Positions 49,429 through 60,746 of a stretch of DNA of 64,000 nt are shown here, one piece after another (position 1 is the first letter of the stretch; each line of letters starts with the position of its first letter). The stretch covers positions 28,331-92,330 of the forward strand of contig CAWCJC010000010.1 in the NCBI GenBank assembly GCA_963795835.1, in the 5' to 3' direction. The notes beneath the pieces were generated by a model. That model did no database searches. It was not told the DNA's origin and worked only from the letters and a program-made list of their open reading frames with translations. A program made the position numbers and the translations under genes. The DNA comes from JALYXI01 sp963795835 (lineage in GTDB: Bacteria > Acidobacteriota > Terriglobia > Bryobacterales > Bryobacteraceae).

Positions 49429-50415
49429 GTGCCAAACGAAGCAGCCCTTCAGCAGGCGGTCTCCCGCCTCAATCAGGTCCGTACGGAAATTGCGAAAGTC
49501 ATTGTCGGCCAGGATAGCGTCGTCGAAGGCGTTTTGATCTGCATGATCGCCAGCGGCCACGTCCTTCTTGAGGGCGTCCCGGGACTTGGCAAGACTACGC
49601 TCCTTCGCACACTGGCGCGCGCGCTCAATCTGAAATATTCGCGCATTCAGTTCACGCCCGACCTTATGCCCGCCGATATCGTCGGCAGCATGATCATGGA
49701 GAGCGAAGCCTCCGGCGCCAAAGCCTTGCGCTTCCAGCCTGGCCCAATTTTCGCCAACCTGGTGCTTGCCGACGAAATTAACCGTGCCACGCCCAAGACG
49801 CAATCCGCGCTGCTCGAAGCCATGCAGGAGCGCACCGTTACCAGCGGTACCGTCACTCACCAGCTTGAAGCGCCGTTCCTTGTCATGGCCACGCAAAACC
49901 CCATCGAGATGGAAGGCACCTACCCGCTTCCCGAAGCGCAGCTCGATCGGTTCCTGATGAAAATCCTGGTTACCTATCCCTCGCGCGCCGAATTGGGAAC
50001 AATCGTAGAGCGCACCATCTCGCGCGAAGAGGTTCACGTCACGCCAGTTCTCGATGCTGCCTCCATTCTTGAAGTGCGCGCTGTCTGCCGCGAGGTTCTG
50101 GTCGCCCCGCATGTCCAGGATTACGCCATTGAACTCGTGATGGCCACCCAGCCCGATAACAAAGAAGCGCCCGAGCTTTCCCGCAAATATATCCGCTACG
50201 GCAGCAGCCCCAGAGGCGCGCAAGCACTGGTTGAATGCGGCCGTGTTTTGGCGCTGATGCGGGGAAGATTCCACCTCAGCACGGACGACGTTCGTACCGT
50301 GGCCACATCAGTCCTGCGCCACCGCATTATCCTGAATTTCGATGCCCACGCTGACGGCCAATCCCCGGATACGGTCCTAACCAGCGTTTTGAAAACCGCA
50401 GTTGCCAAAACTTAG
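49429..50415 (+). CDS. MoxR-family AAA+ ATPase (no visible partner genes)
   Basis: A 328-residue AAA+ ATPase. Walker A is GVPGLGKT (49-56), Walker B is LVLADE (111-116), and DRFLMKILV with the TQNPIEMEGTYPLPEAQ loop is typical of MoxR. It starts at the GTG 49429, which lies in a 76-base gap from the divergent TolC gene. MoxR proteins are chaperones that mature protein complexes and normally sit upstream of DUF58 and VWA genes. Here the next gene is on the opposite strand, so it is an orphan. Confidence 0.93.
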   Translation: MPNEAALQQAVSRLNQVRTEIAKVIVGQDSVVEGVLICMIASGHVLLEGVPGLGKTTLLRTLARALNLKYSRIQFTPDLMPADIVGSMIMESEASGAKALRFQPGPIFANLVLADEINRATPKTQSALLEAMQERTVTSGTVTHQLEAPFLVMATQNPIEMEGTYPLPEAQLDRFLMKILVTYPSRAELGTIVERTISREEVHVTPVLDAASILEVRAVCREVLVAPHVQDYAIELVMATQPDNKEAPELSRKYIRYGSSPRGAQALVECGRVLALMRGRFHLSTDDVRTVATSVLRHRIILNFDAHADGQSPDTVLTSVLKTAVAKT

Positions 50416-50440
50416 CGTGAAAGATTCCCGTGTCCAGCAG

Positions 50441-52354
<1,914 letters not shown>

Positions 52355-52398
52355 ACTCTACCCCAATAAAGCTACACTTTGGCTTGGATGACGCCTGA

Positions 52399-53878
52399 AT
52401 GACGGAAGATGAGCTCGAGCGCGAACTGCAGTGGCTCAGGCAAAATCAGGCGGCTCTCGATTTGCGTCTGGCGCGGGTGGAAGACAGCATAGTGTTCCGG
52501 ATGCTTCGGGCAATCGGGCGCTTCTACGGAACGCGGATGGCGGCCGTGAAGAAAGGGTCACCACACGGTTATGAAGCTTGGAAGAAGCGTGCCGGCGCGG
52601 AAGCAGGTCCTGAGCGCGAGCCCGTTTCACATCCGAAGATTAGCGTTGTGGGGCAACCCGATGCGCGTGGCGCCGCCTCCTTGCAAGCGCAGACGTATCG
52701 CGAGTGGGAACTCGTGGCCAGTGTTGCCGAAGCTTCGGGCGACTGGATTTGCTTCCTGGGCGAGCGCGACTTTCTCTCCGCAACGGCGCTGGCGCACATA
52801 GCCGATCGAGCCGAAGGCCACGATCTCATCTACTCCGATGAAGAGATTGTTGGTGCCGAATCACGACCCGTGTTCAAGCCCGGATGGTCGCCGCTTCTGT
52901 TGCGTAGCGTGAATTACCTGGGCGGCCTCTTAGCTGTGAGGCGCGACCGGTTACTACTCGCCGGCAGCCTGGAGGCTCTTCTGCGCGAGCCGCTCCAGGT
53001 GGCGCACGTTGCGCGCCTTTTATATCACGGGCCCGGGGGCGTAAGGCCCTTGCAGTTGGCACCAGCGGGCGTCGCAGGCTGCTCATCCAAAAGTGTCGAT
53101 TCTGATCTGTACGCGGACCAGCGCTCTGCTCCAAAGCTGTCTTTCGGCCCTCGCGGAGAAGACAGATTATGCGGAGCGCGAAGTGATTGTGGTGCAGCAT
53201 GTAGGCACCGGCGAAGACGCGGCCGTGGAATCTGTAATTGAGCGGCACGGGGCCCGGCGCGTACAGTGGTCCGGGGCGTTCAATTTCGCCGCAATGAACA
53301 ACCGTGCGGCCCGCGAGTCCACTGGCGAAGTACTGCTCTTCCTGAATGATGACGTGGCCCCAATCGAGCCCGAGTGGCTGGCGCGGATGGTGGCGCATCT
53401 GAACGACACCAAGGTGGGCGTCGTCGGCGCATTGCTGATGTACCCCGATGGTGCAATCCAACATGCGGGGATTGCGACATGGCTCATCAACGGCGCGGGA
53501 CATCCCGGAAGGAACCTGCGGGAGTGCGCGCACTGGCCCTGGCTCCGATACACGCGCGAGGTCACCGCCGTTACCGGCGCATGCCTGGCCGTGCGGCGTG
53601 CCGATTTCGAACGGATCGGCGGGTTCGATGAAGGCTTTCCCGTCAACTTCAATGACGTCGACCTTTGTCTACGCTTCTGGAAAGCGGGTTTGAAAGTGGT
53701 TTTGGAAACGGGCGCCGTTCTACGCCATGAAGAGAGCCGGAGCCGGAAGCCTGGCACTGAGTACAACGAACGACGCCGATTCTTTGAGCTTTGGGCCCCG
53801 GTCGTCACCGAGGTCGATCAATACTACAGCCCGTTTCTGGCCCAAAATAACGAAGATCTATCGCTGCGTGTCTTCTGA
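52399..53878 (+). CDS. Two-domain GT2-family glycosyltransferase (one frameshift)
   Basis: The first part has a helical N-terminus (ELERELQWLRQNQAALDLRL), then a shortened GT-A-like domain with LQAQTYREWELV and DLIYSDEEIV. The second part is a complete GT2 domain: VSILICTRTSALLQSCLSAL, LFLNDDVAPIEPEWLARMV and VTGACLAVRRADFERIGGFD. The frame breaks near 53089; removing one A from AAAA (53089-53092) joins GCSSK to VSILICTRTS and gives 492 residues. The first domain lacks the usual start of a GT2 domain after PKISVVG, so it may be inactive. It probably works on a cell-surface polysaccharide. Confidence 0.82.
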
Positions 53879-53883
53879 CGCCG

Positions 53884-54432
53884 TTATCCCTTCACGTGCG
53901 GCGGAAAGCTCTTGAACATTTCCGCAGTATCCTTCTCTAATTTCTTTTCATTCTTGTCCGGTTTGGTGGACAACGTCTCCGAACTGTCTCCGCGCCACAC
54001 CATCTTCTTGGTCTGCGAGTCGAACACGCTCACGCTCAAAGTGCCGATTGGAATGTTCTCCTGTGTAGTGGTAGCGATTCCGTCCCCGCCGATTCCTCCG
54101 AAGCCGCCGAACCGGCGCCAGCCCCATCCGCCAAGGCCAAGATCATCGAAATAAGTCTGCGTTTGCTGCCGTTCCTTGGTTGCTCCATAAGCAGCCACCG
54201 AGGCATCGCCGCCCGATGCCACTTTCTGCCATCCCTTTGCCGTTAATTGCGCATCCACGGCATTTTCGATTCGTTCTTTCCAAATGTCGTCTGTGGCTTT
54301 TACGCGTATCCAGGAATACGTGTGATATTTCGAAAAATCCGTTTGCCGGTCGTAGTCCGTCTTGACACTCGCCATCAGTAGAGCCGCTCCGGCTACCATC
54401 GCAATACCCACTCCGCACCATGTCTTCGTCAT
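53884..54432 (-). CDS. DUF4136 domain-containing protein
   Basis: A 182-residue protein with a signal peptide (about 1-22) followed by VKTDYDRQTDFSKYHTYSWI, the characteristic start of DUF4136. A glycine-rich stretch (GLGGWGWRRFGGFGG) and the family end GTLSVSVFDSQTKKMVWRGD are also present. The lipobox cysteine of many DUF4136 proteins is absent, so it is probably a soluble periplasmic protein. Function is unknown. It lies 5 bases after the convergent glycosyltransferase. Confidence 0.88.
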   Translation of the reverse strand: MTKTWCGVGIAMVAGAALLMASVKTDYDRQTDFSKYHTYSWIRVKATDDIWKERIENAVDAQLTAKGWQKVASGGDASVAAYGATKERQQTQTYFDDLGLGGWGWRRFGGFGGIGGDGIATTTQENIPIGTLSVSVFDSQTKKMVWRGDSSETLSTKPDKNEKKLEKDTAEMFKSFPPHVKG

Positions 54433-54540
54433 TGCAAATTCCTCTGCGGCTGTCCCGCAAAACTTTGCTTACACGCGGTGTTCCGTCGGATTGTCGATTA
54501 CAATTTGGCGCATAAATGCCAAGGCTTTCCCGAGATATTC

Positions 54541-55656
54541 TTATCGAGAGGAAGTTAGACGCAGGTTTGTGATCCAGATTTTGTTCGGCCCGTGCGCCAT
54601 GTTGGCGATCGTGGAAATATCGGCCAGCGAAAGCAACTTGGCCCTGGTTATGTTCAGGCCCCCGTTGGGGTCGGGTGGACCATTCTTGTCCAGGGTAAAA
54701 CCGCTGAGCGACAGATCGCGATGGTCCGGCTTACCGCCGCCATTCACTTCGACGACGGTGTTGTACCGGGGACCCTCGCCTGATCCATTGCCCTTTTGTT
54801 GTAGCCCGAACAGCAACTGCGCGGGCTGTTCTGAGGCAATATCAAAGCTGATGTGCGTGATCTTCGCCGGGATCTCCCTGGGCAGACTTCGCGCGAAATA
54901 GACGATGCTGTCAGGCACCTCGGTATAGGTAACCTCTATCGCCACCCCGGGGACGTGGTCGTTCGAGGTGTCTCGGCGAAATGTCGCGCCCCCCGGACTG
55001 AACCACGAGAGTTGAGGAAAATCGAGCGGGTCGATGGCCAATTTGTCCTTTCGCGGCGCACTTCCCTCGAGCGCTTCGAAGTCATTGATCAACAGCGTAT
55101 GTTTGCCTGAATGCGGAACGACCACGATCGGAATGTCAGGATTCGGAACCCCGCCGCTGAATATCTGTCCAAGGTCTGCGATTCCGATTCCCTGTAGCTG
55201 GTCCAGATCGAGCTTGCCATCCGGATCGGGAGGATCGTTCCTCCCCTCGCTGAGTGTGAAATCGTCAGGCGCCATTCTTACCTCCTGCCAAGCGCCCCCG
55301 GGCGACCATGCGATCGCCGAGTAATTGCCACCGCCTTTTTCGCTCAGAATGACAAGGGTTGAAGTCGCATAATCGGTTTTGATCCAGAAATGGATTTCGC
55401 CCAAAGTATTCAAGGCCCCGGGTTTAACGGGCAGAATCGCCGCGCCGAAGGCTTTTTGGCCGATGTTGTAGTCGAACACCAGAGAGGCGTGGCCCTCTCT
55501 CCTGTCAGCGGGTTGAGGGGTTAGTCGAAAGGCGCAATTTTCGCCCATGGTGATCCACGTCCCTGGACCATCCTCAAAAGTGGAGTGAAAGAGGGGCGGC
55601 GCGGCGGCTGCTGTGATTGCGGACAGGCTCAACAGAATCCATCGAATCATAAGCAT
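54541..55656 (-). CDS. Secreted protein with two carbohydrate-binding-like repeats
   Basis: A 371-residue protein with a signal peptide (about 1-18). It contains two related modules, which share phrases DPPDPDGKLDLDQLQGIGIA and GPPDPNGGLNITRAKLLSLA near their ends, each with a jelly-roll-like profile (STFEDGPGTWITM... in the first). This layout resembles CBM/CIA30-like sugar-binding proteins. No catalytic residues were seen. A role in binding polysaccharide outside the cell is a guess. It is followed by the convergent-side katG region with 58 bases between. Confidence 0.6.
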   Translation of the reverse strand: MLMIRWILLSLSAITAAAAPPLFHSTFEDGPGTWITMGENCAFRLTPQPADRREGHASLVFDYNIGQKAFGAAILPVKPGALNTLGEIHFWIKTDYATSTLVILSEKGGGNYSAIAWSPGGAWQEVRMAPDDFTLSEGRNDPPDPDGKLDLDQLQGIGIADLGQIFSGGVPNPDIPIVVVPHSGKHTLLINDFEALEGSAPRKDKLAIDPLDFPQLSWFSPGGATFRRDTSNDHVPGVAIEVTYTEVPDSIVYFARSLPREIPAKITHISFDIASEQPAQLLFGLQQKGNGSGEGPRYNTVVEVNGGGKPDHRDLSLSGFTLDKNGPPDPNGGLNITRAKLLSLADISTIANMAHGPNKIWITNLRLTSSR

Positions 55657-55714
55657 CCTTACGCGCCGCCCCTCTGGTTGGTTCGCTTCTTTCCCTTTCC
55701 GGCTGTCCCGGAAC

Positions 55715-57968
55715 TTAGGCTAAATCAAAGCGATCCAGGTTCATGACTTTGTTCCATGCCGCGACAAAATCGCGCACGAACAACTCCTGCGAATCGCTAC
55801 ACGCATACACTTCGGCAAGCGCCCGCAATACCGAATTCGAACCGAAGACCAGGTCCACCACGGTGCCCAGTCCACTTCAACTCCCCGGTAGCCCGATCCC
55901 GGCCCTCAAGCACCACCGACGAGGTAGCGCTCTTCTGCCATTTTGTATTCATGTCGAGCAGGTTGACGAAGAAATCGTTCGTCAAGGTTTCTGGCTGTTT
56001 TGTGAATACTCCGTATTGAGTTTTCCCGAAGTTGGTGTTCAGCGCCCTCAGCCCGCCAATCAAAACTGTCATCTCAGGCGCTGTAAGGGTCAAAAGGTTC
56101 GCCCGGTCCAAAAGCAACTCCGCCGCGTAGCCCTCATGCTCTCTCCGCAAATAGTTGCGGAATCCATCCGCTAACGGCTCCAGCTCCGCGAAGGAAGCCA
56201 GATCGGTTTGCTCCTGTGTCGCGTCCATGCGCCCCGGTGTAAACGGGACCGTCACTTCATGCCCGGCCTTTTTCGCCGCCGCTTCCACGCCCGCGCATCC
56301 GCCCAGAACGATCAGGTCGGCAAGGGAAACCTTCTTCCCGCCGGCGCCGTTAAAGTCCTGCTGGATCTTTTCAAGAACCGGAAGCACCTTGGCCAACTCA
56401 GCCGGCCGATTCACTTCCCAGTCTTTCTGCGGGGACAACCGGATTCGTGCTCCATTCGCCCCGCCGCGCTTGTCACTGCCGCGGAAACTCGAGGCCGAAG
56501 CCCAAGCCGTGGTTACCAGTTCCGAAATCGAAAGCCCTGAAGCAAGAATCTTGGCCTTCAGATCCGCAATCTCCTGCTCGCCAATCGGCTCTTGATCCAT
56601 GGCAGGGATCGGGTCCTGCCAAAGCAGCGTCTCTTTCGGAACCAGCGGACCCAGATACCGTGAGATGGGCCCCATGTCGCGGTGGGTCAGCTTGAACCAA
56701 GCCCGCGCGAATTCATCAGCGAATGCCTCCGGGTTTTCATGGAAACGCTTTGAAACCTGCGCGTATTCGGGGTCCATCTTGAGCGCCAGGTCTGTCGTGA
56801 ACATGATCGGCGCGTGCTTCTTGTTGGGATCATGAGCGTCGGGAACGGTTCCCGCCGCCGCGCCATTTCTGGGAGTCCATTGCTGAGCTCCTGCCGGGCT
56901 CTTCGTTAGCTCCCAATCGAAACCGAACAGGTTGTCAAAGTAGTTGTTGTCCCATTTAGTGGGTTCCATGGTCCAAGCGCCTTCTAAGCCGCTGGTAATG
57001 GTATGAGGACCGGAGCCGGTTCCGAAAGTATTGATCCACCCGAGTCCCTGATGCTCAATTCCCGCGCCTTCCGGTTCGGGTCCCATATTCGTGCTCGGTT
57101 CCGCCGCTCCGTGCGCTTTGCCGAACGTATGTCCGCCAGCGATCAGGGCCACCGTTTCGGCGTCGTTCATCGCCATTCGGCCGAACGTCTCGCGAATGTC
57201 CCGCGCAGCGGCCAGTGGGTCCGGTCTGCTGTTCGGTCCTTCGGGATTAACGTAGATCAAACCCATTTGCACGGCCGCCAGCGGATTGTCCAGTTGGCGG
57301 TCGCCGCGATAGCGTTCGTCGGCCAGCCACTTCGTTTCCGGTCCCCAGTACACGTCTTCCTGCGGCTCCCAGATATCGGCACGTCCACCGCCGAAACCAA
57401 AGGTTTTGAGCCCCATGGATTCGAGCGCCACATTCCCGGTGAGAATAATCAGGTCGGCCCAGGAAAGCTTTCGTCCATACTTCTGCTTGATGGGCCAGAG
57501 CAGGCGCCGCGCTTTATCGAGGCTTACATTGTCCGGCCAGCTATTGAGCGGCGCAAAGCGCTGCGCTCCAGCCCCGCCGCCTCCGCGGCCATCCGTGGTT
57601 CGGTACGTGCCGGCACTGTGCCACGCCATGCGGACGAACAACGGCCCGTAATGGCCGTAGTCGGCGGGCCACCATTCCTGTGAAGTGGTCATCAGGGCAT
57701 GCAGGTCCTGAACCACGGCATTGAGGTCGAGTGTCTTGAACTCTTCGGCGTAATCGAACTCCTCGCCCATGGGGTTCGAGAGAGGTGAATCCTGATGCAA
57801 GATCTTTAGATTCAGCTGATTGGGCCACCAATCAGTGTTCGACCAGGTCCCCGTGGTTGCATGCTTGCGAGCGCCGCCGCTGAAAGGGCATTTCGCCTCA
57901 CCAGACGAGTTCTGCGCCAGAGTCTCGGGGACAGGCTCCCCTACCGCGTATTCGAATTGTTGTTCCAT
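55715..57968 (-). CDS. katG: Catalase-peroxidase KatG (one frameshift)
   Basis: A 750-residue class I peroxidase. Catalytic residues Arg113, Trp116 and His117 are in FVRMAWHSAGTYR; the Trp116-Tyr239-Met265 adduct of KatG is complete (QMGLIYVNPEGP and TFGRMAMND); the proximal heme ligand is His280 in AGGHTFGKAHG. The frame breaks near the end: removing one G from the coding-strand GGG (55866-55868) replaces an early stop with TVVDLVFGSNSVLRALAEVY and the normal ending NKVMNLDRFDLA. It destroys hydrogen peroxide. It lies 17 bases downstream of perR on the same strand, so peroxide probably induces both. Confidence 0.96.
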
Positions 57969-57985
57969 AGATTCCTTTTTTCGAT

Positions 57986-58399
57986 TTATTTAGAAACGCA
58001 AACGGTACAGAGCCCCCGAAAAATCAGTTCGCATTCGCGCACGATCCGCTTCCCCAGAGATTTCTTTGCGGGCCGGGGCACGTCATACCACTCCAGATCT
58101 TCCACCGCCCCGCACCGGTCGCAGATGAAGTGGTGATGCAGCAACCCTTTCGCATCAAACCGCGCCCCCCTGCCTTCCACGGCTACCTCACGCACCAAAC
58201 CCGCCTCTACTAAGTCGCGAAGATTGTTGTAGGTGGTTGCCCGCGAGGATCGCGGATCCAGGCGATTGACGGCCTCGAAGACTTCGGCCGCGGTCGGATG
58301 GCTATTATGCCCCAATAAGAACGCCATTACGGAGTAGCGTTGCGGAGTGCACCGCAGCCCACCCGCTTCGAGCGCATGCCTAATCGCCTCGGCGTCCAT
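57986..58399 (-). CDS. perR: PerR-type peroxide-sensing Fur-family repressor
   Basis: A 137-residue Fur-family protein. The regulatory-site residues of PerR are all at the expected spacing: His34, Asp82, His88, His90 and Asp101. Asp101 rather than Glu is the known PerR-specific residue. The structural zinc pairs are Cys93-Cys96 (CDRC) and Cys131-Cys134 (CTVC). With Fe bound, PerR is oxidised by H2O2 and releases DNA. I use the ATG at 58399; a TTG one codon before it also fits. A Fur/PerR-type operator lies 9 bases upstream, and katG follows, so it should repress itself and katG. Confidence 0.92.
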   Translation of the reverse strand: MDAEAIRHALEAGGLRCTPQRYSVMAFLLGHNSHPTAAEVFEAVNRLDPRSSRATTYNNLRDLVEAGLVREVAVEGRGARFDAKGLLHHHFICDRCGAVEDLEWYDVPRPAKKSLGKRIVRECELIFRGLCTVCVSK

Positions 58400-58407
58400 C
58401 AATTAGA

Positions 58408-58422
58408 TTAGATTAATTCTAA
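58408..58422. promoter_or_regulatory. PerR/Fur-type operator (7-1-7 inverted repeat)
   Basis: TTAGATTAATTCTAA is a 7-1-7 inverted repeat with six of seven matching pairs. It resembles the known PerR box TTATAATNATTATAA in arrangement and A/T-rich core. It ends 9 bases before the perR start, so a bound repressor would cover the ribosome-binding region. A second copy of TTAGATTA overlaps it at 58403-58410. Confidence 0.6.
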
Positions 58423-58479
58423 TGTGAGACTTTGTCAAGGTGTTCGAGGACGTGCGAAGCTTTTGCTACGATCTTCCCC

Positions 58480-58884
58480 ATGTCGTCATTGAGGTTCCCC
58501 GCTCCAGTCCCGGAAATGCCTGCGGTCGACCTCGACCAGGCCTTGTCCTACTATGTCAGCTGTCTGGGCTTCACCCTTGATTGGGGTGGCGATCCGGGCG
58601 GCATCGCAGGCGTCTCCAGGGGGAATTGCAGACTGTTTCTGACAAATTCCTCCTTCCGCGAGTCCCATGGCAACCAGGGCCCTGTTCTTTTCTGGCTCAA
58701 TCTGGAAAGCAAGCAGGAGGTGGACGAACTCTTTTCGGAGTGGAACTCCGCTCACGCCAAAATTGTGTCCCCGCCCGAAGACAAACCGTGGAAGCTCCGC
58801 GAGTTCACGGCCGCCGACCTCGATGGCAACCTGATTCGCGTGTTCTATGATTTTCATTCCGACCCGCAGAGGCTTGTATCATGA
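58480..58884 (+). CDS. VOC-family (glyoxalase/bleomycin-resistance-like) protein
   Basis: A 134-residue protein from the ATG 58480. It has the two beta-alpha-beta-beta-beta halves of the VOC fold, with MPAVDLDQALSYYVSCLGF starting the first half and FTAADLDGNLIRVFYDFHSD ending the second. Possible metal ligands are in PVLFWLNLES and NLIRVFYD, but no clear substrate can be named. Its stop overlaps the next VOC gene by four bases, so the two are likely an operon, and they may form one dimeric unit. The perR operon diverges just before it. Confidence 0.82.
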   Translation: MSSLRFPAPVPEMPAVDLDQALSYYVSCLGFTLDWGGDPGGIAGVSRGNCRLFLTNSSFRESHGNQGPVLFWLNLESKQEVDELFSEWNSAHAKIVSPPEDKPWKLREFTAADLDGNLIRVFYDFHSDPQRLVS

Positions 58885-59249
58885 TCCGTCAGATTGCACC
58901 TCAGTTTTTCACCATGGACATTCCCGCCGCCCTCGCCTACTACCAAGACAAGCTCGGCTTCCGATGCCTGAGCACCTGGCAGGATCCCCCGGTCTACGCT
59001 ATCGTTGCGCGCGACGGCCACGCGATCCATTTCCGCTGCGAGGAGCCGCCCCAGGCCAATCCCCAAAAAGACCCGGAAGAATTGCTCGATGCCTATTTAT
59101 ATGTCGACGACCCGGACACCCTGTACTCCGAGTACGCCGCACGAGGCGTGAAGTTTGCCCGGGATCTCGCCGACACGCCCTGGAATTCGCGCGAGTTTGT
59201 GGTCAAAGACTGCCAGGGCCGCCTTCTCGCCTTTGGCGCAAGTCTGTAG
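58881..59249 (+). CDS. VOC-family protein, second of a pair
   Basis: A 122-residue VOC protein (QIAPQFFTMDIPAALAYYQD at the N-terminus, FVVKDCQGRLLAFGASL at the end). It overlaps the upstream VOC gene by ATGA. The two are similar in plan but not near-identical, so they are paralogues. A HAIHFRCEEPPQAN stretch may hold a metal ligand. Function is unknown; bleomycin-type or dioxygenase-type activities are possible from the family. Confidence 0.82.
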   Translation: MIRQIAPQFFTMDIPAALAYYQDKLGFRCLSTWQDPPVYAIVARDGHAIHFRCEEPPQANPQKDPEELLDAYLYVDDPDTLYSEYAARGVKFARDLADTPWNSREFVVKDCQGRLLAFGASL

Positions 59250-59304
59250 TTCATCCTGATTGCTCCTCCTGATCGATTGACCCGGCAACCGCAGCGGCGA
59301 TAAA

Positions 59305-59871
59305 TTGTCCGTGGTGAAAGACGCAATCAGGAGCGGCGCGATCGTCGGAATATCAGATCACGGCGGATGGGCTGTCCTGGTGACCGCCGCGGCAGATGGG
59401 ACGGTACTCGACCGCCGCCGTGTCGAACTGGTGGACCCGGATCTGCCCAAGATCCCCCATCACAGCGAAGGCCAGCGGCTCGCGATTCAGGAGGCCGTGG
59501 CTCTGGTGGAGCGAGTGCAGGCTTCGGCTGAGCGATGTTCGAAACAATGTCTGGACGATGTCTCGGCGAGCCTGCCCGCCGCGATCTCAGGCGTTGCGCT
59601 CCGCCGGTGTCCAGCATTGCCCCCGACCATTGCGGAACGCATCCAAGACTATCGCGCAAGTAACGTGGCCGACTGGGTGATGTATCGCAAAGCGCTCGCC
59701 GGCGCTGCCGAAGCGCGCGGCTGGGCCGTTTACTGGTACGACGCAAAGCAGGTGCTCCATCCTGCCCTGGATGCTCAATTGGTCCAACTCAGACAATCCC
59801 TCGGACCGCCCTGGGGGAAGGATCAAAAACTCGCGCTAGCCGCCGCCCTCGCGGTATCCAAAGACGGCTAG
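59305..59871 (+). CDS. Conserved-looking hypothetical protein
   Basis: A 188-residue protein not recognised as a named family. The N-terminus (GAIVGISDHGGWAVLVTAAA) has the beta-strand pattern of an RNase H or actin-like fold, and a middle motif ERIQDYRASNVADWVMYRKA is followed by YWYDAKQVLHPALDA. Codon usage and a clean frame support it as a real gene. The start is unclear: TTG 59305, GTG 59311 and GTG 59314 are all possible. It is on the same strand as the VOC pair, 55 bases further on. Confidence 0.55.
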   Translation: MSVVKDAIRSGAIVGISDHGGWAVLVTAAADGTVLDRRRVELVDPDLPKIPHHSEGQRLAIQEAVALVERVQASAERCSKQCLDDVSASLPAAISGVALRRCPALPPTIAERIQDYRASNVADWVMYRKALAGAAEARGWAVYWYDAKQVLHPALDAQLVQLRQSLGPPWGKDQKLALAAALAVSKDG

Positions 59872-59891
59872 AATTCCTTCCGCACCCAAAC

Positions 59892-60710
59892 CTATACCGA
59901 ACAGATCGCAAACGCCTGTTCCAGACTTTTCACCGTGTCCTTGGCTGCAGGCAAAAATTCATGCGCGATAAACCCTGTGTACCCCAAATCCGCAATCGCG
60001 CGCGCCACCGCCCGATAGTCCAGCTCCTGCGTTCCGTCAATCTCATGCCGCCCCGGTACGCCGCCCGTATGAAAATGCCCGATATACGCGAAGTTGTCCC
60101 GAATGGTCCGGATAATATCGCCTTCCATAATCTGCATGTGATAAATGTCGTACAGCAGCTTCACCCGCGGGGAACCTACGCGCTTGCACACCTCGACTCC
60201 CCACCCGGTGTGATCGCACATGTAGTCCTTGTGGTTCACCTTGCTGTTCAGCAGTTCCATATTCACGGTGATCCCGCGTTCCTCTGCAAACTTCTTGATC
60301 CGGTTCAGCCCCGTAACGCAGTTCTCCAGCCCTTCGCTATCCGGCATGCCCTTCCGATTTCCCGAAAACGTAATCACGTTCGGCACCTTGGCCTCAGCCG
60401 CCAGCGTAATGTGCTCCCGCATCTCCGCCTCCAGCCGCGCGTGGCTTTCCAGCCGGTTCCAGGCATCGGGAATGGTTCCGGCCCCCGGTGTCATCGAAGG
60501 GGTCAAGCCATACTTTTGAATCGTAGGCCAATCCTTTGAATCCACCAGATCGATTCCTTTCAGCCCGATCCGCAGAGCTTCTTTACACAGCTCATCGAGA
60601 CTCAACTTTGCGTAACACCATCGCGAAACCGATTGCTTCAACCGTCCCGCACCGGCCTCCGCGACTAAAGGAAGAGCTCCGGCCCCCGCTAACAATCCCC
60701 GACGAGTCAT
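59892..60710 (-). CDS. Hydroxypyruvate isomerase-like TIM-barrel protein, Tat-type signal
   Basis: A 272-residue TIM-barrel protein of the sugar isomerase/endonuclease IV group. MTRRGLLAGAGALPLVAEAG is a twin-arginine-type signal, so it may be exported folded. The metal residues typical of the group are visible in VNMELLNSKVNHKDYMCDH (Glu), KLLYDIYHMQIMEG (Asp, His) and FIAHEFLPA (Glu). Similar proteins include hydroxypyruvate isomerase and other sugar-phosphate isomerases; the substrate here is not known. Confidence 0.82.
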   Translation of the reverse strand: MTRRGLLAGAGALPLVAEAGAGRLKQSVSRWCYAKLSLDELCKEALRIGLKGIDLVDSKDWPTIQKYGLTPSMTPGAGTIPDAWNRLESHARLEAEMREHITLAAEAKVPNVITFSGNRKGMPDSEGLENCVTGLNRIKKFAEERGITVNMELLNSKVNHKDYMCDHTGWGVEVCKRVGSPRVKLLYDIYHMQIMEGDIIRTIRDNFAYIGHFHTGGVPGRHEIDGTQELDYRAVARAIADLGYTGFIAHEFLPAAKDTVKSLEQAFAICSV

Positions 60711-60746
60711 CGCAGCGATTGTACTACCGCAATAAACACTCGTGCC

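Noticed and set aside
49405..50274. A 289-codon open frame on the minus strand
   Set aside because: It is antisense to the MoxR ATPase, whose motifs are complete, and reads as low-complexity shadow sequence.
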